From Dichotomocladium elegans (Eukaryota; Mucoromycota; Mucoromycetes; Mucorales; Lichtheimiaceae), in the NCBI GenBank assembly GCA_025716815.1, contig JAIXMN010000019.1, forward strand, positions 248,001 to 312,000: a DNA stretch of 64,000 bases. The letters are read 5' to 3'. The position numbers and the translations under genes are program-made. Below the pieces are notes generated by a model. It was not told the origin of the DNA, did no database searches, and saw nothing but the letters and a program-made list of their open reading frames with translations. The first letter of the stretch is position 1; every line of letters begins with the position of its first letter. Shown piece by piece: positions 24,111 through 35,529 of this stretch.

Positions 24111-24439
24111 TATCAATGGATCAATGTTTCTCTGGTATTGAACCTTTGAACGAACGGTGCCGCCAGTAATGCATGTTTGCCGGCATGATAGACAGCCGGA
24201 GCATTTGACGCCAAGTCATGGAATACTTTGGATATCGCGGCAGCTCGTTTTGTCTCTTGAGCAATGTTGACGGTTATCGTCAGATACTGCATTTCTACCG
24301 CGCCAATTTCCTTATCCAAGACGCAGGCGATCAATACGATGCTGGATGTTGAGATGGACGCATCCATTTCTCAGGGCGATCTTGCCTCAGATCCGCCTAT
24401 GGCAATCATACATTTCCAGCTGCGTGTACATCCGGTGCC

Positions 24440-24602
24440 TTAGGTTCTCGGATCCCTGTTGCATAATTTGCAGTACCCACCGCAGAGACTCAAATCCTCT
24501 AGCAAAATCTCAGTAGCCTCGTCAGGGACTGAGCAGTAACTCTCCTCCAAACGAATATAGCCTTTGAAGTCCAAACGGTCGATATCCTCAAACTCATCTC
24601 TT
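24440..24602 (-). other. Unidentified open segment
   Basis: About 54 codons without a stop, acidic and with a Cys pair cluster (CGGYCKLCNRD), have coding-like composition but no start and no recognised family. They lie 5' of the retropepsin fragment on the same strand and could belong to the same decayed element. Confidence 0.25.
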
Positions 24603-24957
24603 GAAACCTGAGCTGGTTAAATATCGATATCTTCCAGAACCATTGTTTGATCTAAATGAATGGTTCCTCTCAAAGGCTTTCTCTCAAGGCATGGATGCAA
24701 GAGTTGCCATGCCTCGGTTTACATTGAAAGCTATAGACAGGGATTACCTCGATGTCTACCAGCAAATTACTCACATTTCCACACTCTTATTTGAATGGCA
24801 TAACTTGAAAAATGTCATTTCAAGAAATTCACGTCCGCTGTCCACGATACGATTGGAGAGCTGGTTGCGAGAAAAGAAGAAAATAAAGTTGGGACCTGAA
24901 ATTTTTCGCTCAAGCAGAAGCAATTCGAAGCAAACAATCGATACGCTATTGCCCTAA
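24601..24957 (+). CDS. Unidentified ORF of 118 codons
   Basis: The frame has ordinary amino-acid composition, a basic C-terminus and no recognised domain. It lies between two copies of the hairpin repeat and in a region of decay, so it may be a fragment of a mobile-element gene. Confidence 0.25.
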   Translation: MKPELVKYRYLPEPLFDLNEWFLSKAFSQGMDARVAMPRFTLKAIDRDYLDVYQQITHISTLLFEWHNLKNVISRNSRPLSTIRLESWLREKKKIKLGPEIFRSSRSNSKQTIDTLLP

Positions 24958-24989
24958 TATAAAACACATTTCATATACAAGAAAGGACA

Positions 24990-25300
24990 GTGAAAAAACC
25001 GGTAAGCCTTCCTCCATACACCTTAACTTACACTCAAGAGTCCATCGGGTTTCTTGATTATGCTGGGGTGTCCCGGAATAACCGGCACGGAGAAGCATAG
25101 AAGATGCCAGCACATCGGAGGAGATAGGTGGCGCGGCAGAGAAACGAGCATGATGGGCCTCCAAGAGCCTTTCTCTTCCGTGACACATCAGGCACGGGTA
25201 CAATTGGTCCATCTGCAAAGGAGAACGGATGTTAAGTTGCAATAGGTAGTGATCATACTGGATCAGAACGTGGAAGAGATTTAGTCTGGCTCATACATGA
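24990..25300 (-). repeat. Dispersed hairpin repeat, copy R3
   Basis: In minus orientation it runs from a CTCTTCCACG block through a short intron-like stretch ending TGCAG and a frame starting MDQLYPCLMC with a Cys-x2-Cys and two His residues, then the CCGGTTATTCCGG hairpin and a diverged TTGAGTGTAAGTT end. The zinc-binding look hints that the family once coded for a small protein. Confidence 0.55.
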
Positions 25301-25905
25301 GATGTGTACACTCAACTCTAGTGTATGCACTGTAATGACAGCCATTCATGGCTTGAGCATATTTGGGTAGTTGTTTTATCTCCTGATACGTGGCATCAAC
25401 ATTCCTTTATGCATCTTTAGGATTCGGGGATAATAGTGTAGGACAACAAGTTGCCAAACGGGGCCTAACGTGATATGCATAATTCTATAAGAATTGCTTA
25501 GTGCGTTCAACCCTGATCCGTTTATTGCTGCTGCATGAAATGATATACACCTCCAGTCTTTTGTGTAAGCATCTTGACACGCATTGATTTAATTCCGTCC
25601 TGTCGCGTGCGAGCAGCCACATAGCAAGCGAAAAAATAATGAGCGATGCCCAGAATAACTTAGTCCGTGTCTCATAGGAAGAAATTGATTGGATCGAACT
25701 GTCTATAAAATTTCGATTTGATTGGATAATCTATTCCCCAGTCATTCCTTGCACCTCACATCGGCCCGGATATCGGGGTGGGGGGAAGATCAGCAGAACG
25801 GCAGGTTAGACTGGGGGGAGAGCAACGGGCCCTAATGTACCATCCATCCCATGGCCCCCATGGTCCCTTCTCTTCCGCCGACAGATTTTGGCTCAACCGA
25901 CCACA
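25301..25905 (+). promoter_or_regulatory. RPL11 upstream region with TATA-like box
   Basis: No gene is supported. A TATAAAA element at 25704-25710 lies about 200 bp before the RPL11 ATG. The part near 25340-25380 has a short similarity to 31855-31895 (an ATATTTG-GTAGTTGTTT context), possibly another old repeat. Confidence 0.35.
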
Positions 25906-26660
25906 ATGGTACCGACAACAGCAACGGCACGATGAACGATGAATTGGATGGATGGATGAATTGACACAAAGATGATAATGAAAAAATCACGATGTATAGA
26001 GTGCCGACCAGCAGACCAAGACCAACAAGATGAAGGCTCTCAAAATCGAGAAGCTTGTCCTCAACATCAGCGTTGGTGAATCCGGTGATCGTCTTACCCG
26101 CGCCGCCAAGGTGTTGGAGCAGTTGACTGGTCAGACCCCCGTCTACTCCAAGGCTCGCTACACCGTCCGTACCTTTGGCATTCGCCGCAACGAAAAGATT
26201 GCTGTTCACGTTACTGTCCGTGGCCCCAAAGCTGAGGAAATTCTCGAGCGTGGCTTGAAGGTTAAGGAATACGAGCTTCGCGCTCGCAACTTCTCTGAGA
26301 CCGGCAACTTTGGCTTTGGTATTGACGAGCACATCGACTTGGGTATCAAGTACGACCCTTCCATCGGCATTTACGGTATGGACTACTACGTCGTCATGGG
26401 CCGTCCCGGCAACCGCATTTCCCGCCGCAAGCGTGCCACCAGCCGAGTTGGTTTCCCCCACCGCATCAAGAAGGTAAGCACAAAAACGGTATGCATTTTT
26501 ACAGAAATTAATACATTTGCATTCGATCAATAGGAGGAATCCATTGAATGGTTCAAGAACCGCGTAAGTGAATAACATGTTACTGTGTATATAGAGTCCC
26601 TAATGCTCACCTTATATCTGTTGTCCTTTCTAGTTCGATGGTATCGTTTTGAACAAATAA
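25906..26660 (+). CDS. RPL11: 60S ribosomal protein L11 (uL5)
   Basis: The main exon and two short 3' exons (26000-26473, 26534-26563, 26634-26660) encode an almost textbook uL5 protein: [60 protein letters not shown] and the [15 protein letters not shown] block. It binds 5S rRNA in the large subunit central protuberance and is assembled with L5. An ATG at 26030 would make the protein about ten residues short; the frame continues upstream to a TATAG acceptor at 25999, giving [10 protein letters not shown] as in other eukaryotes. An ATG-only first exon at 25906-25908 with a GTACCG donor is therefore inferred, giving 177 residues (yeast has 174). The first exon is the least certain part. Confidence 0.93.
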
Positions 26661-27259
26661 ACTTACCTCTCTCTTGCGTGTATTAATAAACTGGATTTTT
26701 TAAATGAATAAAAGAAAGCAAAATTCCACTGAGCAATCGACGTTGGAAGGCATCTGCTCTCTTACGCGCAACTGACATGAAAAACACCTTGATTCCGTGT
26801 AACTCGCCCAAGGCAGTAGTGATTGAAGCGCATTTCATGACTAACTCACCACGCCATACTATGGTTGCACCATTGACCAGTTATTTGAGTTCATGTAGGT
26901 GTGCCAATGCAGCATGATACTGCTATACAATTTGAATTTGCGAGCTTCTATCAGATGAGATGATGGCTAACGGAACGTGAAGAATAGGGCAGCGATCTTG
27001 CGAAGGAGCGGTGCTACTTCTTCAATCACATACTGCTTCCCTTTCTCAGCCACTTAAATTGGGCTCATCCGCATAGGAAAACCCGGATCTAGGAGCGCCT
27101 CATTCTCCGCCTTACTGTGCGCGCATCTGAGGGGGAGGGAGGCATGCGTGGAAGCCAGCTATTTTTCTTTCCCTTGGCTGCTGCACAGGACACTCGATTC
27201 GATCTCATTTTCTTACTGCGTAATCTTAATTCCACCTGGAATTAACCATATTAGAAACC
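26661..27259. other. Intergenic between RPL11 and SmB
   Basis: 3' flank of RPL11 and promoter side of SmB; a pyrimidine stretch near 27150-27200 precedes the SmB ATG. No other feature seen. Confidence 0.5.
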
Positions 27260-28393
27260 ATGGTAAGGAACATTACGGAAAACAACCAAAGCATCGCTTC
27301 TTTCTTTATCGGCTTGAAGCAATAGTATACGCGTTGTGGATGCAGGAACCTAACCGACGATTCATTCGATTGTTTGCTTATAGTCGAAAGGATCAAAGAT
27401 GATGAATCTCATAAACTACCGTCTCCGGATCACCCTTTCGGATTCGCGTACGTTGACGGGTCAGATGATGGCATTTGACAAGCACATGAATTTAGTACTT
27501 GCGGATTGTGAAGAATTCCGCAAGATCAAGCCCAAGACGAAAAAATCGGATCAGGACGAACTTGAACAAAAACGAACGCTTGGATTGATCATTCTACGAG
27601 GAGAGACTATTGTCAGTATAAGCGTTGATGGACCGCCTCCTCCTCAAGCAAACGAGTCAAAGTTAAGAGGGTCTGCTATGGCGGCCGGTATGGGTATTGG
27701 AAGAGTAAGCTTAATCCTTTTTTTAAGTGGGAGAGTCGGGTGCAATTTGCGAGGATAGAAAAGGCATTTATGATGCTAACGCTGTTTATGTTCTATTATG
27801 TAGCCTGCCGGCCGAGGTATGCCCGCAGCTCCCCCTCCAGGCGCGCCAATGATTGGTTTGGCAGGACCAGTAAGAGGTGTGGGAGGACCATCGGCACATG
27901 TAAGCATTTGAAGAAAGCAGCACTTTAGTTTTTCGCCTGTGATTGACTCGGAATGATACGCTCTGTCTCCTTTCCCTTGACCTGCTCTTCCTATATGCCT
28001 AGATGATGCAACCAAGGCCTGGTGGTATTCACGCCCCACCTGTCGCCTATGGCCGCCCACCAGTCTTACCACCGGGCCAAGGCGTAAGCTGCCTCAAACG
28101 TATGCGGCTGATCATGTCCTTCTGCTAATCTTTTGTATTTCAATAGCCTCCGCCTGGTTTCCGTCCTCCACCTGGTATGCCACAGCATTTTAGGCCTCCG
28201 CCTCCAGGTTTCAGACCCCCACCTCCCCCACCTGGTGCTCCAGGCTTTAGACCAGGCATGGTAAGTTCAGAAGCATATCATTGCAGACAGATTTCAAATC
28301 CACTAATCACCCAAACAGCCTCCTCCGCCAGGTTTCCCTCAAGGTGGCCCTAATATGTACAACAGACCACCACCGCCGGCACCGCCGCAATAA
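27260..28393 (+). CDS. Small nuclear ribonucleoprotein SmB/B'
   Basis: Six exons (27260-27262, 27384-27704, 27804-27899, 28003-28083, 28147-28260, 28319-28393) give 229 residues. The Sm fold is clear: [35 protein letters not shown], then [20 protein letters not shown] (Sm1 and Sm2 motifs). The tail is [28 protein letters not shown] and repeated [14 protein letters not shown] units, as in SmB/B' of other eukaryotes. SmB is one of seven Sm proteins forming the ring on U1, U2, U4 and U5 snRNAs. The first exon is only the ATG: GGSKMMN-type codons continue 18 bp upstream of the apparent start to a TTATAG acceptor, and ATG|GTAAGG at 27260 supplies the start, giving MSKGSKMMN. Confidence 0.93.
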
Positions 28394-28638
28394 AGAGGAT
28401 ACTACGTTTCCGTGGTTGCTTTTGCTGTTGAATCACGCTTTCTTTTGTCGGGTCTAGCCTACCGTGCTTTGTACATTCACATACACACACATATATACAT
28501 TTATATTGGGCTGATTACACTCTTTTTTTTTTTGTATACATATACATGTACGTGGACATAGCTATACATGTGACGAATTTGTACAGGCCTTTGTTATTGG
28601 TTGAATCGCAAGCAAACCTCGACATATTACATAGGTTA

Positions 28639-30537
28639 TCATGGCGTGAACCGAAAAGAAGGATGACTGTGTCCTAGCTCCTGGATCTCACTCTCATCCA
28701 GCCCATCTAGAACATGATCTTGTTTGCCTGCATCTCTCCGGCGGTTGATCCACCGCAAATATAAGCTTGCGCTACCTGAAGTCAGGATGAGTATGGACCC
28801 TACGCAGAGATTGATAATATGGCCTCCTCTGTATTCGGGTGCTTCGGACGGCAGATAGGTCCATGTTGCCACAAGGCCGCCTGAGCAGGGGGATGGAGAG
28901 AAGGATGTTGTTATAGTCTACATGCGCGCGGCCACAAAGCGCAGGATACTGCTTACCTGTGCATCCGATGCATACAACTACGCCGCTCACAATCGCACGC
29001 ACCATTGGCCCTGCAGCATTCTCAACAACCCAACCAAGCACCATGGGGCTTGCTGTGAAAGCTCCTGCCGTGGCAAAGAAAATGGCCATATATCGCACAC
29101 CAACATTAGCTGCTGGCACAGCCAACAGGATGATAAATGCAATGACAATCAGTGGCCCGGCGATCCCGGCCATGAAGCTCCCCCTGTCGCGAAGCCGATC
29201 TGATAGGCGGCATAATATGATACAGACTATAGTCCCGACTGCGTATGGTGGTATCGACATGAGCTGCGCATCAACTGAGCTGTAGCCCATAGCAGTGAGT
29301 ATCGATGGCTGCATTAATATAAACACAAGGTCAAATGATCATACATTTCCTTGGTAAATTCATGACGAACAATTACCATAAAGAGCGCGATTGAGTTCAT
29401 GCATACGAGCGAGCAGAAGGTGATGATCCCCATCGCGATAGTTGTAACGTTACATAATGCCTGCCGGAAGTGATATTTTCGCAGCTTCTTCTGGGCGTTG
29501 GTGAGGACTTCGAGTCGGATGCGAGCCGCTCCAATATGACGCTCTTCAGGAGTCAGAAAGGATGCTGTCTCTGGACTGGCTGGTAACAGAAAAAAACATG
29601 CTGCGCTAATAATCATGGTGATGATTCCTTCAAAGAAAAATATATTACGCCAGGTATGCATCATACCCCACGCTGGCACCAGATTAAACCCCATTGATAG
29701 AAGCCCTACATGAGAGACAACGTTAATTTCAAGCTCTTGCAGCATACTGATCAAACGCGACTAGACCTCCAAATGCGCCCGCGAGACTTGCGAAAGAGGC
29801 GTAGAATCCGACTCGAGTAACAAGCTCATGCCGACGGTAGCTACGTGGGTGTTTGTGTGCATCTGTTAGAACGAATAAAACATGTTCTGCTTTGAGTCTG
29901 CTTACAAAGTTGAGAGCATGTAAGCGGTGCCGGGTGCAATTCCCGCCTCCGCAACGCCCAGAAATGCCCGTCCAATGGTGATACCTTCGTAAGAAGTCGT
30001 TAGACCAAGACACATGGTGATGAGTCCGAATGAAAAGGTGATGAAAGGGAGCCATATGTGTGGGCCGCAGATCTTGCACATCAGATTAGAGGGACTGGGT
30101 GGGCGGTATCGTTGTTATCATCTTCGTATAGAGTATCCACTCTCACGCCGGACGGTACATCACTTACAGCTCAAAAAAGATGTATGTTGTGAAAAACACT
30201 GTCAATGTGATATTGAACCGGTTGCCTGTCAATCCAAGCTCATTTTCCATCCCGAGAACCCTTGCGTTCCCCATATTCGCACTATCGCGGACCACAAGAA
30301 GAGCTGACGGATTAAATGCTCGTGTAGAGGTAGCACCTCGGATTTTCTCACTACATACCGGTCAATGAAGGAAGCGAGGTATATCAAAACCGCCAAAGGC
30401 ATGATATGCTTATCATATTTTCGCCGGATACGCGCCTCAATCTCTGCATCGATATCATCGAGCGAATTTATATATTGAAAGTCCTTCAGTTCGCTAGGTG
30501 TTTCTTGAGAACGTTTGATCACGGCGTCACTTGCCAT
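28639..30537 (-). CDS. MFS transporter, allantoate permease (Dal5)-like anion:cation symporter
   Basis: Seven exons (30537-30359, 30281-30168, 30094-29906, 29840-29767, 29705-29377, 29308-28957, 28880-28639) give about 492 residues. Seen: a short acidic cytosolic N-terminus, then DKHIMPLAVLIYLASFIDRANMGNAR split over exons 1-2, FFELPSN, ITIGRAFLGVAEAG, the central WRNIFFFEGIITM loop and about twelve hydrophobic segments in all, matching the DHA14/ACS-type permeases that carry allantoate, nicotinate and similar carboxylates into fungal cells. The substrate cannot be told. The junction between exons 4 and 5 is problematic: only a weak GTCTAG donor keeps frame, whereas a better GTATGC donor 19 bp later breaks it, so a small frameshift or non-standard splice is possible. 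Confidence 0.82.
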
Positions 30538-30672
30538 TTTGATTAGGAAAAAGGGAGAAGATGCATGCGGAAAAGGATACAATTCAGACTTTATATAGAT
30601 CTCCTGTTCTATACACATCCTATCCTGCATATGCGCTCAATGACAATCCCTCTTTTAAATAAAAGCTGGAGA

Positions 30673-30680
30673 CTTTTATA
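30673..30680 (-). promoter_or_regulatory. TATA-like box of the MFS gene
   Basis: Reading on the minus strand, TATAAAAG lies about 136 bp upstream of the MFS ATG, a reasonable promoter spacing. Confidence 0.45.
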
Positions 30681-30699
30681 CTATATACTACCGGCGTAT

Positions 30700-32303
30700 T
30701 AAACGTTGTCTGTAGACAATGGATCTGCTTGTAGTGCCCATTCAAAAGATATGGCTAGAGAAAGCGAGCGCATGTGACCCCCTCTTCCCAGCCAGCATTG
30801 ATATGGACCAAAGACGGGGCATGCATCAGACATAAAACTCGCGCATTATCCTGTGCTACTGCTTCCAGCTAATGTTTCCTTAGAAACTCGCACGGTAGCT
30901 AGCATGGCCTCATCTTTCCATTTTTCGCCCAAGGAATTTTGATATGAGCTTATAGATTTAGATGAAAAACGTGACATATTGTTTTTATGTTGAGGCAAGT
31001 GACATCGTTTGGGCTCTTGCAGATGTGTCAGGTTATCAAAAAATAGTAATACCCGATGCTACTTCTATCCGTCTTGGCATTTGTACGCAACAAATGACAA
31101 CCATTACAGTGTTGGCAACGCCTATATAAATGTTATATGAACCTAGTATCATGCGCACACCTATTCCCTAAATCAAAGTCTTTTCTTTCATCACGAAATA
31201 GACAATCAACTTCTTTACCACGATGGACAGAGCGGCTATGTTGTTGATCGACATGACTGCCCTGAGCCTTTGGATAAGGTCATTGAAGAAAATTGTGCTT
31301 TTTCTATCTGTTTGTTCCCACCCCAAATCTCTGCGTAGTATGTAATGGGACAATAACCCTGCAACCGCTGTTACTCATATCCCTCAAATGAAAAAAGGCA
31401 GACATACTGGCTTAAAAAAGGCAGATTCTGGAACGTGTGAGTGGTTAGAGTGTTGGAGCTAGGTGCAATTCCGTAATCAATGGTTATAAATACACACTCT
31501 GTAGCCCGTGTTGACACAGGTAATAAGCTAGCACTGTTTTCAAAGCAGGGATTGATGGCAAAATAAGAAAGTATCAACAGAACAATATTTGTGAATCCTT
31601 TCGATGAATGCTGCGTTCAGCAATCCAAAAGGTATGGAATCATTGAGGAAAAAGAACTAATTGTTTACTATCGTTACTTGATCAGAGCCATGATATGACA
31701 TTATTCGGACCTTTTAGATGCAGCCAGTAATACCACTTCTCTCATCTAAGTCCATTCTGGCACGGTAATGAGGATAATTGGATTTCTCCCCGGATTTTAC
31801 TTTACGTACATCTCATGAAGAACTGGGGCTAATGGTTGAGAAGTTGTCATCCATGACAGCCTAATTTACTTGACCATATTTGAGTAGTTGTTTCGTTTCT
31901 GGGTGTGTGGCCATCGCATAGAAATTATGCATATGCAATCTGCTGTTGTATTACTGCTTCTTTCGATAAGCCATCTTTTGTGTAGACAATGTTGAAAACC
32001 ACTGCAATCCCTATCCCACAGAATGGCCTGACGAACCGATCTCAGACCACATCGTACCTGGATGATTCGGAGAGCTGTCCACCGGTATTGATTGAAAGCC
32101 AGAGCAATATGGACAGATTCTTCTTGCAGTGGTTGATGACCTACAGTATCTGCGCTTAACGATGGCCCCACCTAGAGACCATGATATTTGTGTTCGTCAT
32201 CATTTCTATTCAATGAGCATTTGTAAGCCAAACCAGAACACACAGACAGAAACCATTTCTTCTGGAGTATCCAAAGACTCCCCTCGTGTTTCTCTCTCTC
32301 TCA

Positions 32304-32346
<43 letters not shown>

Positions 32347-35300
32347 TTACTGAACCCTTTTATTGCGCCGTCATGATGCCTGATAGATCAGCAGCCATCT
32401 CCTTCAACAAGCCCAAATCTGCCTGGTGGCTCAACCTGAAGTTTGTACACCACGGCAAAATGAATTTTCGCATAAAAAGAGGGTCTGTTAGCTGGACATT
32501 GCCATAATACCCAACATACCGGGCACAGGTACGTGGAGGCATTGACAGAGCTTCGCGCGAAGATATATCTCTTGTGCGGAAGCGACAGCAAGGCATGGAG
32601 CGGAAATTTCAAGAAGGCTTGGAATCGGTGTAGCAATTCTAGGAAGCTCGGCCACGCGATTCGTTGCCGCCGCTGCCATCGTCGCCAGCGCGGTCCCCCC
32701 TCCCCAACATCCACGCCAGCACTGATCTCAGCCTCATGGCCGTTACCATCTACACCATCCTATCCCGAGTTATCAATACAGACTGGGAGTACGTCAGTGC
32801 GCAACTAGGGGCCGAAGGCGACACGCCTTCCTGGGAAAAACACTATATAAGAAAAAGGACGAAGGACGGCGTCCGGGTATGAGTTCATGGAGAGCCTTGA
32901 AATCTGGCTGCTATTGCTGGAAGAAGGACAGATCATTACACACCTAATTAGTCTTTTCCACGCGCGCGAACGCTCCCAACACATACACACATACTTGACA
33001 CGATACACTTATATTTATATTTGTACTATAGACACAAGGCGCGATAGTATCGTCTAGATCTGAATCGCAACCCGTCCTCGTCTCTGGAGCCGTCATTACG
33101 GTAAACCACACCACCATCAGATGAATAAATCCAGATAACGCGCGCTGAGTACCATAGCAATAATCCCTAAGTTGGACGCAACCAGATTCCAACCCAGACA
33201 ACACATCAACGACAGCTCTTTACAGCCTAAAATTCCAAATCCATTATGATGATTCCCGGACACATCTTGGAAGCATCTCAAACAGTATATAAACCGACTT
33301 TTATTCATTCAATAAAATTCATCTCATATTTGACTCTCGCTATTAGCTTTGCAAAAAAAAAATTGATCCCATCAATTTTACCGGTGTCATCGACTACTCT
33401 GACCCACCTGCTTACATGAACTCAACTATCCTTTATTTGAAAACGACCAAAACATATATGACTTGAACAAACCCGGTATTGGTTCACATGTCAATGGATG
33501 GTGGTGGAGTGCAAGAGAATTAGCAAACGGCGGGTATGCTGAAGAAGATGTGGATTATTGTGCAAGTGGGCGCAGCAGCGTCTACTGTCGTGACTTTGGG
33601 ATGGGAACTCAAGTATTACTCAATCGGCAACCATATTATGCCCTGCATCAAATAATAGTTGTCTCGTTGTATTAGCCACTTCGTTTAAACACTAGGCCAT
33701 TATTGTTTGCGAAAAAGGAGCGGGTGGAACAGCTTGAATGATACCTACTTGAGCTACGGTAACCGCTTCTCTTTCTCTCTCGGTGCTCTCCATCCACAAA
33801 AATTATATCCCGATACATGAGACCATGCTGTTCATCGAGGACTGGTTGTGTTGATACATACAGAATGATGGGCAGCGGATCCATGCTCTCGACAAGACGC
33901 TATCCACTGTACATATTACAACTACAAATCGTTCAAATTGACATATGTCCATATATATCCTCGATATTAGACTTGGAAACACAATCCGATTCTGCTAGAA
34001 AGTCCACGTTGATCCTAAATCCAGCTCTAGATGATAGATCGTGCCTTTACGATCTTTTACAGAAGTTGATCTTGTTGAACATATGCGAGTAGTCTAACGG
34101 CCAATGTGCTGCGAAGGAGCCGCATAATAATAGACTAATTAGATATATAGTATCGTTAAATAACTGGTGTGCTACGACATCGAGACAGGAGGATATCGGT
34201 TCAGGCTACGTTGGAAAAGGTCGATTCATTCCTATGAATTTTGAAAATAGCTCAACGTGTCAGCAGACGCAGGGGTGAACCAGGATTGATACAATGGAAC
34301 ACTATGGTAAATACATAGGTGATCAGCATATCTACTTAGTGGACATTTGGCAACGTGACGTCGTCAATACTATAAATCGTGGAAGAGGGACAGATTCTAC
34401 CGTGTGTCTGCGTTACAGCATTATCTTGATCAATAAATGATGCCATAATAAGCCACAACGGCTGGCAGTTTGATTGTCTTCTTGGCATAAAGTCATTATC
34501 GAAACAAAAGTTATTATAACGCGATCTAGCTGTGATTATTCACTCCATCAGAAAGAAACTTGTTCATTCGTGCCAAAAAGTTGTAATAAGGAACGCGCTG
34601 TAAGGTTTACTCTTGCTTCTGTTTTATTAGACCCGTCAATGGCAGATCAGCTGCTAAAATGGGCAACATTACCAGTAAGTGGACATTATGCAAGCTCTGC
34701 CAAGATGGGATAGTAATCTGGAGTTGGGAAGTTCACTAGCTTGTCCGACAGTTGTTACCCGACTTACAATCTAAAGGAAGGCGACCGTATATTACTGTAT
34801 GCGGCAGTTATTCATCAATGCCGTCGGGCCGCGTTGATTACAGTTAGCAGCCACTGTAGAAAGGGTGATGTGTAAAAAAAAACTGAAGACAAAATGAGAA
34901 ATAAGGGGGTGCGGCCTCTTTCCCACTCTTGAAAATATGAACGAAATTGCCAAGTATTCATATATAAAGCAAGAAGGGAAGATTCTATAATAAAACTACT
35001 TACTCTCAAACACTATGGAAAATAATCCCTGGTAGTTTCCCTTCATCATTTCTCGGAACATTGATTACACAACCATTAGCCAACATTCATCACAACTTAG
35101 TACGTGGCACTACTTTAGATATATATATCCAGTGAGTGTGTTATTTCAATCAAGACAACATGGCCGAGATGAAACTTGGTTTATTTGTGAGGCATAAAGG
35201 ACCGTGCTCAATGGAGCTAATGTCCGCCCCGAGGTGCAGGAAGAGAAAGCTATGAAAAACCCCATGGGGGAGCAGGGGAAAAAGGTAGAAAGACTATAGG

Positions 35301-35388
35301 CGGCTGGACAATGACAATGTGGTCTCGGATCAGGCACGGCATAACCGGAAGGCTAAGCGGGTTAGTAGCGGAGATAAATATATGAATC
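30700..35388. other. Long gene-poor stretch
   Basis: About 4.7 kb with no recognised gene. Short frames with protein-like composition occur at 32664-32882 (+, a WEYVSAQLG and WEKHYIRKR context) and 33463-33675 (+, with HVNGWWWSARE), and minus frames near 32679-32360, but none has a family or a credible gene model. The base composition and weak similarity of 31740-31900 to 25280-25400 suggest old repeats. It may contain unidentified non-coding RNA or be a degenerate transposon graveyard. Confidence 0.4.
32290..32347. repeat. CT then TG microsatellite
   Basis: A CT tract passes directly into a TG tract, giving a compound dinucleotide repeat of almost 60 bp. Confidence 0.9.
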
Positions 35389-35529
35389 TTTTTTTTTTTT
35401 TTTTTGTGGCATACGCCTTTTGCTGTTTTTTTCTTCTTCTTTCCGTCGTCTTTTTTTTTGAATAATAATATGGTGTAAAATATAAGAGCTAAACTAATGG
35501 ATAAGTATACAACGGGCACACGCGACGCC

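Noticed and set aside
25832..26578. Long open frame of 248 codons on the minus strand opposite RPL11
   Set aside because: It is antisense to the strongly conserved RPL11 coding sequence and owes its length to that gene's codon bias; no family resemblance.
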